From Eustoma russellianum (lineage: Eukaryota > Streptophyta > Magnoliopsida > Gentianales > Gentianaceae): a DNA stretch of 64,000 nt. This document shows, one piece after another, positions 22,454 to 34,077 of this stretch; within the stretch, counting starts at the first letter, position 1, and each line of letters begins with the position of its first letter. Where the stretch lies: NCBI GenBank assembly GCA_036186865.1, contig AP025053.1, positions 8,610,498 through 8,674,497 on the forward strand. Direction: 5' to 3'. The position numbers and the translations under genes are program-made. Under the pieces are notes generated by a model. That model did not search any database and had not been told where the DNA came from. It was given only the letters and a program-made list of their open reading frames with translations.

Positions 22454-23564
22454 TGTTGGAGAAATTGAGGTTTGGCAAATGGGTTTGTCAAAAGTTGACA
22501 ACCATCATATTTTGAGCTTAATTATGATTAGTGTTCGTTAATCAAAAACGAAAACTAATAATTTCTAAATTATCTACGTGACGAGTAGATGAATTTAGGC
22601 TTTGAATCACTCGATTCCGATACCGGGTGAATGAAAATTAATGCTCAAAGTTGGAGTAAAAATTGGAAGGAAATTGGAAAAGTGGCCTTTAAGTGGAATA
22701 CCACATTGGTCACTTGGAGGGAAAATGCACCAAATATAGTGGTAGGAGAGGGCACTTTAGATGTGCCCTAAGGCATGAGAAGTTTTCTGACGGAGTCAGG
22801 ACGTAGCTCAGGCAAGGTTCACCACACACACGCGCGCGCCGCCGCCGCCCGTCCGGCCGGCTCGGCTCGGCTCGTGCTCGTGGCTCGTGGCTCGCCCGCC
22901 CGGTTCTTTATCTTTTTGGATAAATTTTCTTTTAAATTTTTCCGAAAAATAATTCGGTGATCCAACGGTGCAGATCAAGTCTGCGGTTGATCGCGTGATC
23001 CAACGGTGCAGATCAAGTTGATCCTACGGTTATCTGCGGTGATCGCGGTTGCTGATCCAAACGCTCAAGATTTGATCTTATCTTCGGTTACTGATCCAAT
23101 GGCCTACGTTTGTTCAGACAAGGATTACGATCTACGGTGGAGATCGTAACTGTTTTGATCCAACGGTCCAGATTTGTTCTTACATTCAACCTCCTTCAAC
23201 CTCCTTTAACTACCCTCTATCTATATATACTGCACCATGCATGCATACGAAAATACACTGTGAAAAACAGTAAAGCAATCCTTTTCTACAAGCATTCTGC
23301 ATTGCATTCATTCTCGAGAAATCGGTACCTCCTTAACAGGTTCGTCGAAGTTCTTACGTTGTAGTGCCGCCCGTATGAACCTGAAACCGTTGTATCCTGG
23401 GAGACGTTTGTTCCATCCGGTTGGGCACAGTATACCGGAGCAATTCGTCTTAAGGACAGAGTCCTTACGCTCGCCTCGGTTTTGCTTGCTGTTTTGTTGC
23501 TTGCGTTTTTGTTATAGTTTTATTCACATGCACACAGTGCACTTTTCTGATTACAGTGATAACA
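22454..23564 (+). repeat. 5' LTR of copia element 2
   Basis: 1111 bp. A GC-rich block with CG, GCC and GGCTC simple repeats lies at 22827-22905. At 22957-23175 the motif GATCCAACGGTSCAGAT recurs in five or six imperfect copies. TATATATA at about 23221-23228 is the probable core promoter. Confidence 0.92.
22957..23175 (+). promoter_or_regulatory. Reiterated motif upstream of the copia 2 promoter
   Basis: TGATCCAACGGTGCAGATCA occurs twice exactly (about 22958 and 22996). Diverged forms follow: GATCCTACGGTTATC, GATCCAAACGCTCAAGAT, GATCCAATGGCC and GATCCAACGGTCCAGAT. They lie within about 270 bp upstream of the TATA motif, where U3 enhancer repeats would be expected. The right LTR has the same array at 28737-28950. 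Confidence 0.6.
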
Positions 23565-23674
23565 TTCTTAAGACGATTCCGTGAATATAACTGTATATCT
23601 CGTTCGTTTCGTTTGTACGATACTAATTGCCGTCGTGTTCTGTTTTCTGTATTTGCGTTTAACAGAAACTGAAA

Positions 23675-24655
23675 TATGGAAGGCGAAGTTCCAACTCGTT
23701 CAACGGTGTGCATCTGGGCGTTTCTGAGGAACAGAACAATGCTGTTCCTGTTGCAACCCGCTGCTTCCAGTCACTGCTCCTGTTCCTGCTGTGGGACAGG
23801 TTGAAAAGCCAGAGAAGTTTGGAGGAAGTTACTTCAAACGCTGGCAACAGAAGATGTTGTTCTTCTTGACCACGTTGGGTTTGGCTAAGATGCTGACTGA
23901 GGATCCTCCGGAGGTGGTGCCGGTGGAAGACCAGAATGTGAACATGCAAAACAATCTGATTGCTGAAGCGTGGAGTTACAAGCAATTATGTTTGTTTAAG
24001 TCACATTTTAAGTTGTTTGGATAATTCATTGTATGGATTGTATTCTACTTATAAAACTGCGAAATCCTTATGGCAGGCGTTAGACAAAAAATACCGGACT
24101 GAGGATGCCGTACTAAGAAATTTATTATTGGAAAATTTCTTGATTTCAGATGACAGATTCCAGGACTGTTGTTTCTCAGATTGAGGAACTTCAGATGCTT
24201 GTTGCTGAAATGGAAGAAGAGGGTATGTCCCTTAGTGAATCTTCCTTGTTGCTGCCGTGATTGAGAAGCTTCCTCTTTCATGGAGGGAATTCCGAAGCTA
24301 TCTCAAACATAAGCGAAAGGAAATGTCTTTGGAAGACTTGATTGTCCGACTCCGTATAGAGGAAGACAATCGAAAAGGCAGAGAAGAAGCCGTCTTCCAG
24401 TTCTGGCCATGCAAAAGCTCACGTTGCAGAGGCGTCGAAAAAGAAGAAGGAATTCTGTCGGAGTGGAACGCGAAGGGCAAGAAGGTTGCCAAAAAGTTCA
24501 CTGGAAAATGTTACCATTGTGGAATTCAAGGGCAATCGTAGTGTTGACTGCAGGAAGCCCAAGAAAGGCAGAGAAAGCCAAAGCCAACCTTGTAAGTGCA
24601 ATGGATGATTTGGACTTGTGTGCTGTTGTTTCTGAATGTAAGGCTGTGAGGTAAT
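23675..24655 (+). pseudogene. gag region of copia element 2
   Basis: An ATG at 23675 (MEGEVPTR) is a likely start; a frameshift follows near 23760. The copia gag block PEKFGGSYFKRWQQKMLFFL begins near 23809. Further blocks (ETAKSLWQALD-like, EKLPLSWREFRSYLKHKRKE, LIVRLRIEEDN) lie in other frames. A zinc knuckle starts at about 24508 (CYHCGIQG) and is interrupted by an extra base before its last residues. Gag would form the particle shell. Confidence 0.85.
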
Positions 24656-26095
24656 CCTAGCCAGTGGTGGGTGGACACTGGCGCCACTAGACACGTTGTG
24701 CAAACAGGGGAATGTTCAAGGAATATTCTCCTGCGAAAGACAATGAAAGGCTGTACATGGGAAACAAAGATAGCTCGAAGATTGAAGGTTCGGGCAAAGT
24801 TGATTCTGAAGATGACCTCCGGGAAAGAATTGACGTTGCAGGATGTGCTGCATGTTCCCGACATTCGCAAGAACTTAGTCTCTGGTGCTTACTAGTCAGG
24901 CATGGGTTTAGGCTAGTATTTGATTGTAACAAATGTATTCTGACTAAGAATGGTGTATTTCTAGGGAAGGGGTACCTGATGGACAATATGTTTAAACTTA
25001 GTGTTATAACTATTGTACCTACGAAGACTACGCCCGATGAGGCTAATAAGACTGCTTCTACTTCCGCTTACATGCTTGAGTCTTCATGTTTATGGCATTT
25101 ACGTTTGGGTCATGTTAATTATAAGTCATTACAAAGAATGATTAATCTCGACTTATTACCCAAACTAAGTTTCAATAATGAAAAGTGCCAAGTTTGTGTT
25201 GAAGCAAAAATGGGCTAAGTTACCATTTCCTTCAATCAAAAGAAACACTGAAGTGTTAGATTTAATTCACACAGATGTTTGTGATTTAAAGTTTGTGCAA
25301 ACAAGAAGCGGTAAAAAGTACTTTGTGACTTTTATTGACGATTGCACTCGATACTGTTATGTTTATTTGCTAAGTAGCAAAGATGAGGCCTTAGATGCTT
25401 TTAAAGATTATAAAATGAAGTTGACAATCAACTTAGCAAACGAATTAAGTCAATTCGTAGTGATAGAGGTGGCGAATATGATGCACCGTTCAATGAATTC
25501 TGTTCAGAACATGGCATTATTCATCAAACGACTGCACCATATTCACCTCAATCGAATGGTATTGCTGAACGCAAAAACCGTACTCTGAAAGAGATGATGA
25601 ATGCTATGTTGATAAGTTCGGGCTTACCGCAGAACTTGTGGGGGGAAGCAATTCTCTCAGCCAACGTCATTTTAAATAGAATACCACCAAAGAAGATGGA
25701 TGAGACCCCATACGAGCTTTGGAAAGGCTATAAGCCTAGTTACAAATACTTGAAAGTGTGGGGGTGTCTGGCAAAGGTTGCAGTACCCAAACCAAGACAA
25801 GTCAGAATTGGGCCTAAAACAATTGATTGGCATATTCATAGGATATGCAAGCTAACAGTAGTGCATATCGATTCTTGGTGCACAAGTCCGACATTCCTGA
25901 CATACATGAGAATGTTGTCATGGAATCAAGAAATGCAGTGTTCTTTGAAAATGTCTTCCAAAGAAAGACGAAAACAGCAAAGAAGCAAGTACTAGTAAGC
26001 GAGTGCGTGAGACGACTCCTCAAGAAAGTGAGGAACTGCGTCAAAGCAAACGAACTAGAATACCTACATCCTATGGACCAGATTTTCTAACATAC
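24656..26095 (+). pseudogene. Protease and integrase region of copia element 2
   Basis: The protease motif [12 protein letters not shown] lies at about 24664-24700. GAG-pre-integrase blocks follow: LWHLRLGHVNYKSL (about 25090) and CQVCVEAK (about 25190). The integrase core starts with HTDVCDLKF (about 25268), then [16 protein letters not shown]; the second Asp region and ERK-like region (about 25450-25590) are frame-shifted. ETPYELWKGYKPSYKYLKVWG (about 25705) marks the integrase C-terminus. At least four frame changes occur. Confidence 0.87.
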
Positions 26096-27608
26096 TTGGT
26101 AGAAAACGATCCAGAACGTTTTCAGAGGCGATGTCAACTCCAGAAGCTCCCTTCTGGAAGGAGGCAGTAAACAGTGAGATAGAATCAATTCTTCAAAATC
26201 ACACGTGGGAGCTGGTAGATCTTCCTCAAGGGAGTAAACCACTTGGATGCAAGTGGATTTTTAAGAAAAACTCAAGAGGATGGATCCATTGATAAGTACA
26301 AGGCCCGGTTGGTAGCTAAGGGCTATCGACAAAGGAAGGTTTTGACTTCTTTGACACTTATTCACCAGTAACTAGGATTACTTCCATAAGAATGCTAGTT
26401 GCTATTGCTGCAGTCTACGACCTAGAGATCCATCAAATGGATGTAAAAACTGCCTTCTTGAATGGCGAGCTGGAAGAAGAGATTTATATGGAACAACCTG
26501 AAGGGTTTACTGTTCCAGGACAAGAAAAGAAAGTTTGTAGACTTGTTAAGTCTTTGTACGGACTTAAACAAGCACCCAAACAGTGGCATTTGAAGTTTGA
26601 TCAAGCCATGATGTCAAACGGTTTCAGGATCAATGAATGTGACAAGTGTGTTTACATAAAAAACACACCAAATGCCTATGTGATAGTATGTCTCTATGTA
26701 GATGATATGCTAATCATGGGTAATACACACGACATCATCTTGAATACCAAGAAGATGTTAACGAGAAATTTTGACATGAAAGACATGGGGGTTGCCAATG
26801 TTATTCTAGGAATTAAATTTCTAGGGTAGCTGAAGGATTGGTCATGTCTCAAAGTCACTATATTGAGTCTGTTCTTAAACGATTCAATATGCTTGATGTA
26901 AAACCTGTAAAGACTCCACTAGACTTAAGTATACACTTGAGGAAGAACCGAGGTGAACCTGTAGCTCAATTAAAGTATTCACAAGTCATTGGGAGTCTGA
27001 TGTACATAACAAACTGTACAAGACCTGACTTGGCTTGTTCAGTAAACAAATTGAGTAGGTTCACCAGTAATCCAAGTGACGAACATTGGAAGCTCTAAAT
27101 AGAGTGATGAGATATCTGAAATACACTATGAACCTTGGATTACAGTACACAAGATATCCAGCAGTATTGGAAGGATATTGCGACGCAAACTGGATATCAG
27201 ATTGTAAGGATTCTAAATCCACCAGTGGATACTTATTCACTGTAGGTGGTGGTGCTGTGTCATGGAAGTCTACAAAGCAGACGTGCATAGCTCGGTCAAC
27301 TATGGAAGCTGAGTTTATAGCACTCGATAAAGCTGGGGAAGAAGCTGAATGGCTTCGAAATTTCCTAGAAGACATTCCATGCTGGCCTAAGCCAATCGCT
27401 CCTATCAGCATACATTGTGACAGTCAGTCAGCTATAGGACGAGCTCAAAGCAGCATCTATAATGGCAAGTCACGACACATACGTCGGAGACATAATACCA
27501 TTAAGCAGTTGATCTCTAATGGCGTGATTTCCATTGATTACATAAAATCAAAGGAGAATCTTGCGGATCCGCTTACAAAAGCTTTGCCTAGAGATCAATG
27601 TCAAAGTT
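26096..27608 (+). pseudogene. Reverse transcriptase and RNase H region of copia element 2
   Basis: The polymerase has HQMDVKTAFLNGELEEEIYM (about 26430), [13 protein letters not shown] and the catalytic YVDD (26695-26706), open over 145 codons. RNase H begins at YCDANWISD (about 27177) and shows [25 protein letters not shown] and the C-terminal [13 protein letters not shown], stopping at 27608. Frameshifts lie near 26275, 26830 and 27095. This half of pol is the best preserved part of the element. Confidence 0.9.
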
Positions 27609-28203
27609 GACCAACGGAATGGGACTTAAGCCTACAAAGCATGAATCTTTGTAACGGTAACCCAACCTTGTTGACTGGAGATCCCAGAATCTTGGTTCAA
27701 TGGGAAAACTAAGTTATAAGGGTTCAGTTAGCACTTACTCATTCCGTTAAACAAAAGTGCTATCTGCAGAGAACCGTTAGGTTAAGCTAATGCTTTTAAT
27801 GATGTCCTATATCTTGATAAATCAAGTGGGGTATGGCAGAATACTTTTGATAGGAATCACCTATGTAAGTGTGAAGTGGGGCCGCTTCTATGAGATTTCT
27901 GAGAGGCAAGAATTCTCTAAAAACACTTTCTGAAACCAGGGTTGTTCATGGCCATAATGAACACAACCATGAGAACCCAAAGGGGTGTTAAAGGAAATGT
28001 TGTGTGAGTATCATTGTCTAGGTTCACAATAAAGGCTGATAGTTCAAGACATCAGGTCACTAACCAGCTGAGTGGATCCGATGATACATCACTAAGAAAG
28101 GTTCAAGGCCAGAAGCTACCTCTTCTGATGCAACATTTCTTTGTCTGATTTCTCGATAGAGTCTGCATTCATATTTGCATTAATTTTCATTCATGTGGGG
28201 GAT

Positions 28204-29342
28204 TGTTGGAGAAATTGAGGTTTGGCAAATGGGTTTGTCAAAAGTTGACAACCATCATATTTTGAGCTTAATTATGATTAGTGTTCGTTAATCAAAACGA
28301 AAACTAATAATTTCTAAATTATCTACGTGACGAGTAGATGAATTTAGGCTTTTGAATCACTCGATTCCGATACCGGGTGAATGAGAAATTAATGCTCAAA
28401 GTTGGAGTAAAATTGGAAGGAAATTGGAAAAAGTGGCCTTTAAGTGGAATACCACATTGGTCACTTGGAGGGAAAATGCCACCAAATATAGTGGTAGGAG
28501 AGGCACTTTAGATGTGCCCTAAGGGCATGAGAAGTTTTCTGACGGAGTCAGGACGTAGCTCAGGCAAGGTTCACCACACACGCGCGCGCGCGCGCGCCGC
28601 CGCCGCCCGCCCGTCCGGCCGGCTCGGCTCGGCTCGTGCTCGGGCTCGGGCTCGGGCTCGTGGCTCGTGGCTCGCCCGCCCGGTTCTTATCTTTTTGGAT
28701 AAATTTTCTTTTAAATTTTTCCAGAAAAATAATTCGGTGATCCAACGGTGCAGATCAAGTCTGCGGTTGATCGCGTGATCCAACGGTGCAGATCAAGTTT
28801 GATCCTACGGTTATCTGCGGTTGATCGCGGTTGCTGATCCAACGCTCCAGATTTGATCTTATCTTCGGTTACTGATCCAATGGCCTACGTTTGTTCAGAC
28901 AAGGATTACGATCTAACGGTGGAGATCGTAACTGTTTTGATCCAACGGTCCAGATTTGTTTCTTACATTCAACCTCCTTCAACCTCCTTAACTACCCTCT
29001 ATCTATATATACTGCACCATGCATGCATACGAAAATACACTGTGAAAAACAGTAAAGCAATCCTTTTCTACAAGCATTCTGCATTGCATTCATTCTCGAG
29101 AAATCGGTACTCCTTTAACAGGTTCGTCGAAGTTCTTACGTTGTAGTGCCGCCCGTATGAACTGAAACCGTTGTATCCTGGGAGACGTTTGTTCCATCCG
29201 GTTGGCACAGTATACCGGAGCAATTCGTCTTAAGGACAGAGTCCTTACGCTCGCCTCGGTTTTGCTTGCGTTTTTGTTGCTTGCGTTTTGTTATAGTTTA
29301 TTCACATGCACACAGTGCACTTTTCTGATTACAGTGATAACA
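28204..29342 (+). repeat. 3' LTR of copia element 2
   Basis: 1139 bp. Longer than the left LTR mainly through a larger CG repeat and three extra GGCTCG-type units near 28640. The rest differs chiefly by one-base indels. Confidence 0.92.
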
Positions 29343-29347
29343 GGTAT

Positions 29348-29432
29348 ATATATATTACTGCACTTGTGCATACCTCTATCCAGAAGATAGCTTGAACTGG
29401 CACTCTGACTACATATGTATGTGTGCGTGCGA

Positions 29433-29464
<32 letters not shown>

Positions 29465-31337
29465 GCATGTGTATATTTATGTATATTAATATATATTACA
29501 TATACACACACATGAGTGTGTGCGGATGCATGTGAGCATAATATAATAAAATAGATATTACTAGCTTTTTTTTCTAAAAAAAAATACAAAAATTTTGAAG
29601 TAGTTAATAATGTAAGAACATGTCCATTTATCCTTGAGGTAGTTAAAGGTAGTTGTGGATGAAATGATACTAAAAAATGGCATGTCTCATAGTAATAGAC
29701 GTTTGTAAGTCTATATAGGTACACCAAAGAAACATCTATATACATTAACAATATAGAAACATTCTTGTATCGAATTTGCAGAAGTTTTCTTATTATGATA
29801 TAAGACAATTCGGCTTTGGCTTAGTGATTTGTATAGGAGGTCTTCTTAATCCTTACATTAACATCACTCTGGATCTTCTAGTCTCTTATTATGTATCATA
29901 ATCTAGTCTAACATAAAATATTCTTCTGCTTTATTTAAAAATGGTATTTTGACATGATCGAATGTGTATTGGACTAGAATTGTGACACATGATAAGAGAC
30001 TATGAGATTCAAAGCGGATTGGAACCATAATTATAAACATAATCTGTTATTGATATTTATTAACATGTTTGGAACCATTTGTTTAAAAAAAAGGAGGAAA
30101 ATAAAGTTAGTATAATAAGTTATCAACATTGGTTATATAAATTATAAGGTATGATATTTATCCTAATCGTTTTAATGCGTATCTTGATATAAGATAATCA
30201 GTTTTTTATAAATATTATCATTATGTATGTACAAATCATGTCTTTGTAAGGTGAAAGAGTATAAAAGATAAAAATTGTGAGTCAAAACTTTATAAGAGGC
30301 ATACAGTATAAAAAGTGATATTACAAATGTGTTTAAATATTGTTCCAATCACATTCTTAATGCTTTATTTTTTTTTTGTCAGCCTCCATATAAATGTCAT
30401 GACGCTTATTCAGTTATATTTATTCATCAAAGTCAACATCTGACGTGGTCAATACAACTTGATTACTAAACATCGTTAATAACTAGAGCAATGGTTTAGC
30501 TCTAACATACATGATTAAATATCAACATGGAGTGGCGGGTAAAAGTTACAATCACCTGATCTAAGTCCTATATTCCAGTGGTAGAGAAACTAGATAATTG
30601 GTAAAGACACTCTACAAACCATTTATTTCTTTACGTAACTCGCTGGAGCGGTGAAGGTACTCAAAATTAGAGTATGACCTTTTGTCTATAAGAAAGAAAT
30701 TATTTTCAGTGTAAAATCATTAATTCACTTCATGGTCGTTCCGGCCAATCAAACACGAAAAATATGTATTTATCAAGTTAAGATGTCTTTATCAATTATA
30801 TATAACAATTTCAATAAAAGTACTAAGGATTCATTTACCTCGAAGTCAAATTTTTATGTCTTGGGTTATATCCTTTGGTTGACAAAGAGTAAAATTGAAT
30901 TCTAGAAGGTATCATAACACGTGTCTTGTTGTTTGGTTAACCTCAAAAAACTTGGGTCTCGTTACGCTATGATGGTTCAACAACAAAAATGTTAACTTTA
31001 CAGTCTTCACTTTTGTTGGTCCAATATTATCCTACTTACAACAATACTTATATATCATGCTTTGCCTTTCTTTATTTATTATGTGAGACTAAGTGTTGCA
31101 ATTATCTTGTTTAAATAGGTCAACATCTTCGTTGAACACAGAATCTTCTAAGAGAGAATTCTAGAGATAGCACCCACCATATAACACTTTGTCATGTATA
31201 CATTATAAATGCATTCAATAGCATGACACTTAGTTCCGTCCGGTAATTGGACTCATATACCAAATGGTATGGCTATAACTGCCAAACCGTAAGTTTGAAG
31301 GACACTCAACCCTGTTAGTTGTGATAGAGTACAAAAG
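29348..31337. other. AT-rich intergenic stretch
   Basis: TG/TA dinucleotide repeats lie at 29415-29515. A fragment at 30590-30690 (ACTCGCTGGAGCGGTGAAGG ... GAGTATGACCTTTTGTCT) resembles the 3' end of a family A SINE. No gene recognised. Confidence 0.45.
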
Positions 31338-31645
31338 ATCCTAACATAGTTTAGTTGATACTTGAGTTGGGGCATTGCAACACAAGGATGTAGTTTCAGA
31401 CCAGAACATGTGCAATGTGAGTGCAATACTGCTATTTGGGATAATAATGGCTAAGGCCATGGTATGCGGTCCAATTGGGCTAAAGGGTCGTTGAACGAGT
31501 TTGCAGTGGATACCTTGTGTGGGTTGTTTGGTAAAAAGCATTACCGATCTAAGAGGCTGCTGAATTACTGATTACATTTTTCACAAAACTTCTTTAGACT
31601 GGGACAGTAGAGACCCTCCGAAGCAGGGTATGACATTTTACCACT
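31338..31645 (+). repeat. tRNA-derived SINE, family A
   Basis: Box A TAGTTTAGTTGATACTTGAG and a worn box B (TAGTTTCAGACC) are followed by the family body: GTGGATACCTTGTGTGGGT, TACCGATCTAAGAGGCTGCT and GGGTATGACATTTTACC near the end. Confidence 0.6.
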
Positions 31646-32388
31646 AGAAGCATCGTTACTTATGACATTCAATGCATAGTAACTAAAACTGTCCTACTTG
31701 GTTTGTATCGTACATGAAATGAGGTTTCATGGTTTTGTTAGAAGGTCTAAATAGGCTGATCGTTTTCTAAACTTGCATCCACTTGATGTTTTGATCTACT
31801 AAACTATTGTTGTTACCTAACTTATTATCAAACTATCCTTTAATTGGCCATGTATTCTGAACCTTGTATGATCCAATTATGTGCAAATGATATCGAGATA
31901 TAGGCTACGGGGACCGCATCGCACTTTCAAAACTGAATCCAGTAATATGAGACAAGAAGCACATGATAGTGTACAATAAGAGGCATGTTAAGTACTTCTT
32001 TAGTGCAAAACTCTAATTATGGTTAGCCAAAAACTATTGTATATCTCACCGTTGTATCATCACACTGTTAGTGACTTCTTACATTATAGATGATTTCACA
32101 TCTCCAACGTATTCAAACATTATTGGTTAGTACGATACGCCAATCATGCATGATGAGCACCACATCACAAGCTATGTGGAAAAGCTGTCAGATTGAAAAC
32201 TATTGTATTGAAAATTATGAAGGGGTCAACTTTGGCTATCCTTTCTTAAAATATTTTCTAGGTCAAACGCACTAGTTATAAGGCAACTCAAATTGCAAGG
32301 AAAAGAGTACATAAGTGAGATGGTTCTCTGAACCAATCAAAATCCTACAAGCACGCATATTAAATAGTTGACTTCAGATTGCTTTGTA
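31646..32388. other. AT-rich intergenic stretch
   Basis: No gene recognised. Confidence 0.5.
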
Positions 32389-32595
32389 ATATCCCACCGG
32401 TTGAGATCAGAGGAGGTAAAAAATGAAGTAAAATATGAGGCCTCCAATCACAGATTGCCACGTGTACAAAAGTGGAAGAAGTTTAAAATTTTTTTGTTTT
32501 TAAAAAATAGTTACTTGTACACGTGGCAGCTCGTGATTGGATGCCTCATATTTTGCCTCACTTTTTGCCTCTTGTGATCTCAACCGATATCCCAC
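32389..32595. mobile_element. Mutator-type foldback MITE, second family
   Basis: A 189-bp element (32398-32586) begins CGGTTGAGATCA and ends TGATCTCAACCG. It is flanked by a perfect 9-bp duplication, ATATCCCAC (32389-32397 and 32587-32595). The arms pair over about 80 bases and each holds CCACGTGTAC or GTACACGTGG. No coding capacity. A worn relative lies at 48435-48654. Confidence 0.82.
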
Positions 32596-32615
32596 ACTCA
32601 CATCTTGCCACGTCG

Positions 32616-33136
32616 TTAGGCCATCTCCAACCATACACCAAAACACCCATTTGGTGCATAAAAACACCTCCAATCATGCACCAAATATTGCACCAAATAG
32701 GTGAAAATGAATAGTGTTGCACCTATTCATTGCACCAAATCACTATTCATACACTACATCACCATTTTAATTACCTTAAAAAAATTTTAATTTCGTTAAT
32801 TTTGTGATAAAAAATTTAATTTTGTTAATCTCGTTATAAGAAAAAAGAATTTTGCTAATTTTGTTATAAGAATTTTAATTTCGTTAATTTCGTTATACGA
32901 AAAAATTATATAACAAAAATCTGGAATGAATACTCACGTTAAATTTACATGAGTGTTAAATTTGTGTTAAATTATTTATAATAATGAATTAAAAATAGAA
33001 TGATAGAAGAATCTTTGAGGAATATTCTTATTTGGTGTTAGATTTGGTGTTTGTAGTTGGAGTACTTTTTACTGTTTATTGCACCAAATAGGTGATTTGG
33101 TGCAAAATTTGGTGTTTTGAGTTGGAGATGGCCTTA
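32616..33136. mobile_element. PIF/Harbinger (Tourist)-like MITE
   Basis: A 515-bp element (32619-33133) has termini GGCCATCTCCAAC and GTTGGAGATGGCC, flanked by TTA on both sides. The outer 100 bases are rich in inverted TTTGGTGCA/TGCACCAAA words. The 3-bp TTA duplication and GGCC start fit Tourist-type elements. No transposase. Confidence 0.7.
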
Positions 33137-33144
33137 GGAAAAGC

Positions 33145-33259
33145 AAATTAATAATTGATTTCCTAGTGATGTAGAAATGATGTTGGACAAAACTAACTAG
33201 AGATTAATAATTGATTTCCTAGTGATGCAGAAATGATGTTGGACAAAACTAACTAGAGA
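33145..33259. repeat. Tandem duplication of about 56 bp
   Basis: ATTAATAATTGATTTCCTAG ... CTAACTAGAG occurs twice head to tail, differing at one base (GATGTAG against GATGCAG). Confidence 0.9.
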
Positions 33260-33326
33260 TTTTGTATATTATATTGGGGAAGAGGGGGGGTGGGGGGGGG
33301 GGGTTGAATCCACTTCCTGTGGAAGA

Positions 33327-34077
33327 TAAAGGATGAAGAAGGTCTCCAAGACATAGCCTAATAGAAACATACAAGGAATTATCACATTGAAAGGGGGAGA
33401 TTGGGAGTTCGACTCCCTCTGGAGCATTTGTGGAGAATTTCATTACTTGGGCTCCATAATGCTGTACCCGTGTATATAATCTGCACTTTGTTTGAATCTA
33501 TCAGGTTTCTGATTTACATCCCCACTTTTTTTGTGGGACCGAATGTGGTTGTATGGACCCTTACTGGTTGTTATACAACCCTAAAGGATGAAGGAATCCC
33601 CAGGACATAACCTGATGGAAACAGACATTGGGAGTTCTAATCCCTCCGGGGGCATTTGTGGAGAATTCTGTTGCTTGGACTCTATAATGTTGTACCCATG
33701 TATATAACCTGCCATTTGTCTGAATCTATCAGGTTCCTGATTTACATCCCTACACTTCCTGCGAGACCGAGAGTGGCATGAACCCTTATTGGTTGGGTAT
33801 AACCTTTTTTAAAGGATGAAGGAGTCCCCAAGAAATAGTCTTATGGAAACCGGCAAGGGGTAATCACTTTGAAAGAGGGAGGTTGTGAGTTCAATTCCTT
33901 TCGGAGGCATTTGTGGGGAATTCCATTGCTTGAACTCCATAATGGTGTACTCGTGTATATAGCATGCCTTTTGTCTGAATCTATCAAGTATTTGATTTAC
34001 ATCCCTACACTTCCTGTAAGACCGGAAATGACAGGAATCCGTACTGGTTGGGTTACAACATTTTTTAAAGAATGAAG
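33327..34077 (+). repeat. Head-to-tail array of three SINEs, family B
   Basis: Three copies (about 33339-33581, 33594-33809 and 33822-34065) share a head with TCCCCAAGACATAGCCT-type sequence, a box B (GTTCGACTC in copy 1, GTTCAATTC in copy 3), GGCATTTGTGGAGAATT, CTGATTTACATCCC and a CTTACTGGTTGG tail. A TAAAGGATGAAG word stands before each copy (33327, 33582, 33810), and TAAAGAATGAAG follows the last (34066). This is the pattern expected if a SINE target duplication is reused or the unit is duplicated through it. Confidence 0.8.

Larger units (their letters stand above)
22449..29347 (+). mobile_element. Ty1/copia LTR retrotransposon 2
   Basis: Long LTRs (22454-23564 and 28204-29342) begin TGTTGG and end AACA. 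A perfect 5-bp target duplication, GGTAT, flanks the element (22449-22453 and 29343-29347). A GTGGGGGAT polypurine tract precedes the right LTR. Gag, protease, integrase, reverse transcriptase and RNase H lie in copia order at 23675-27608, broken by many small frameshifts. About 600 bp of non-coding sequence separates pol from the right LTR. The usual TGGTATCAGAGC primer-binding site is absent. Confidence 0.93.

Noticed and set aside
29329..29808. 159-codon minus-strand frame next to copia element 2
   Set aside because: Its His/Thr and Tyr/Ile repeats come from TG/TA dinucleotide repeats; no domain.
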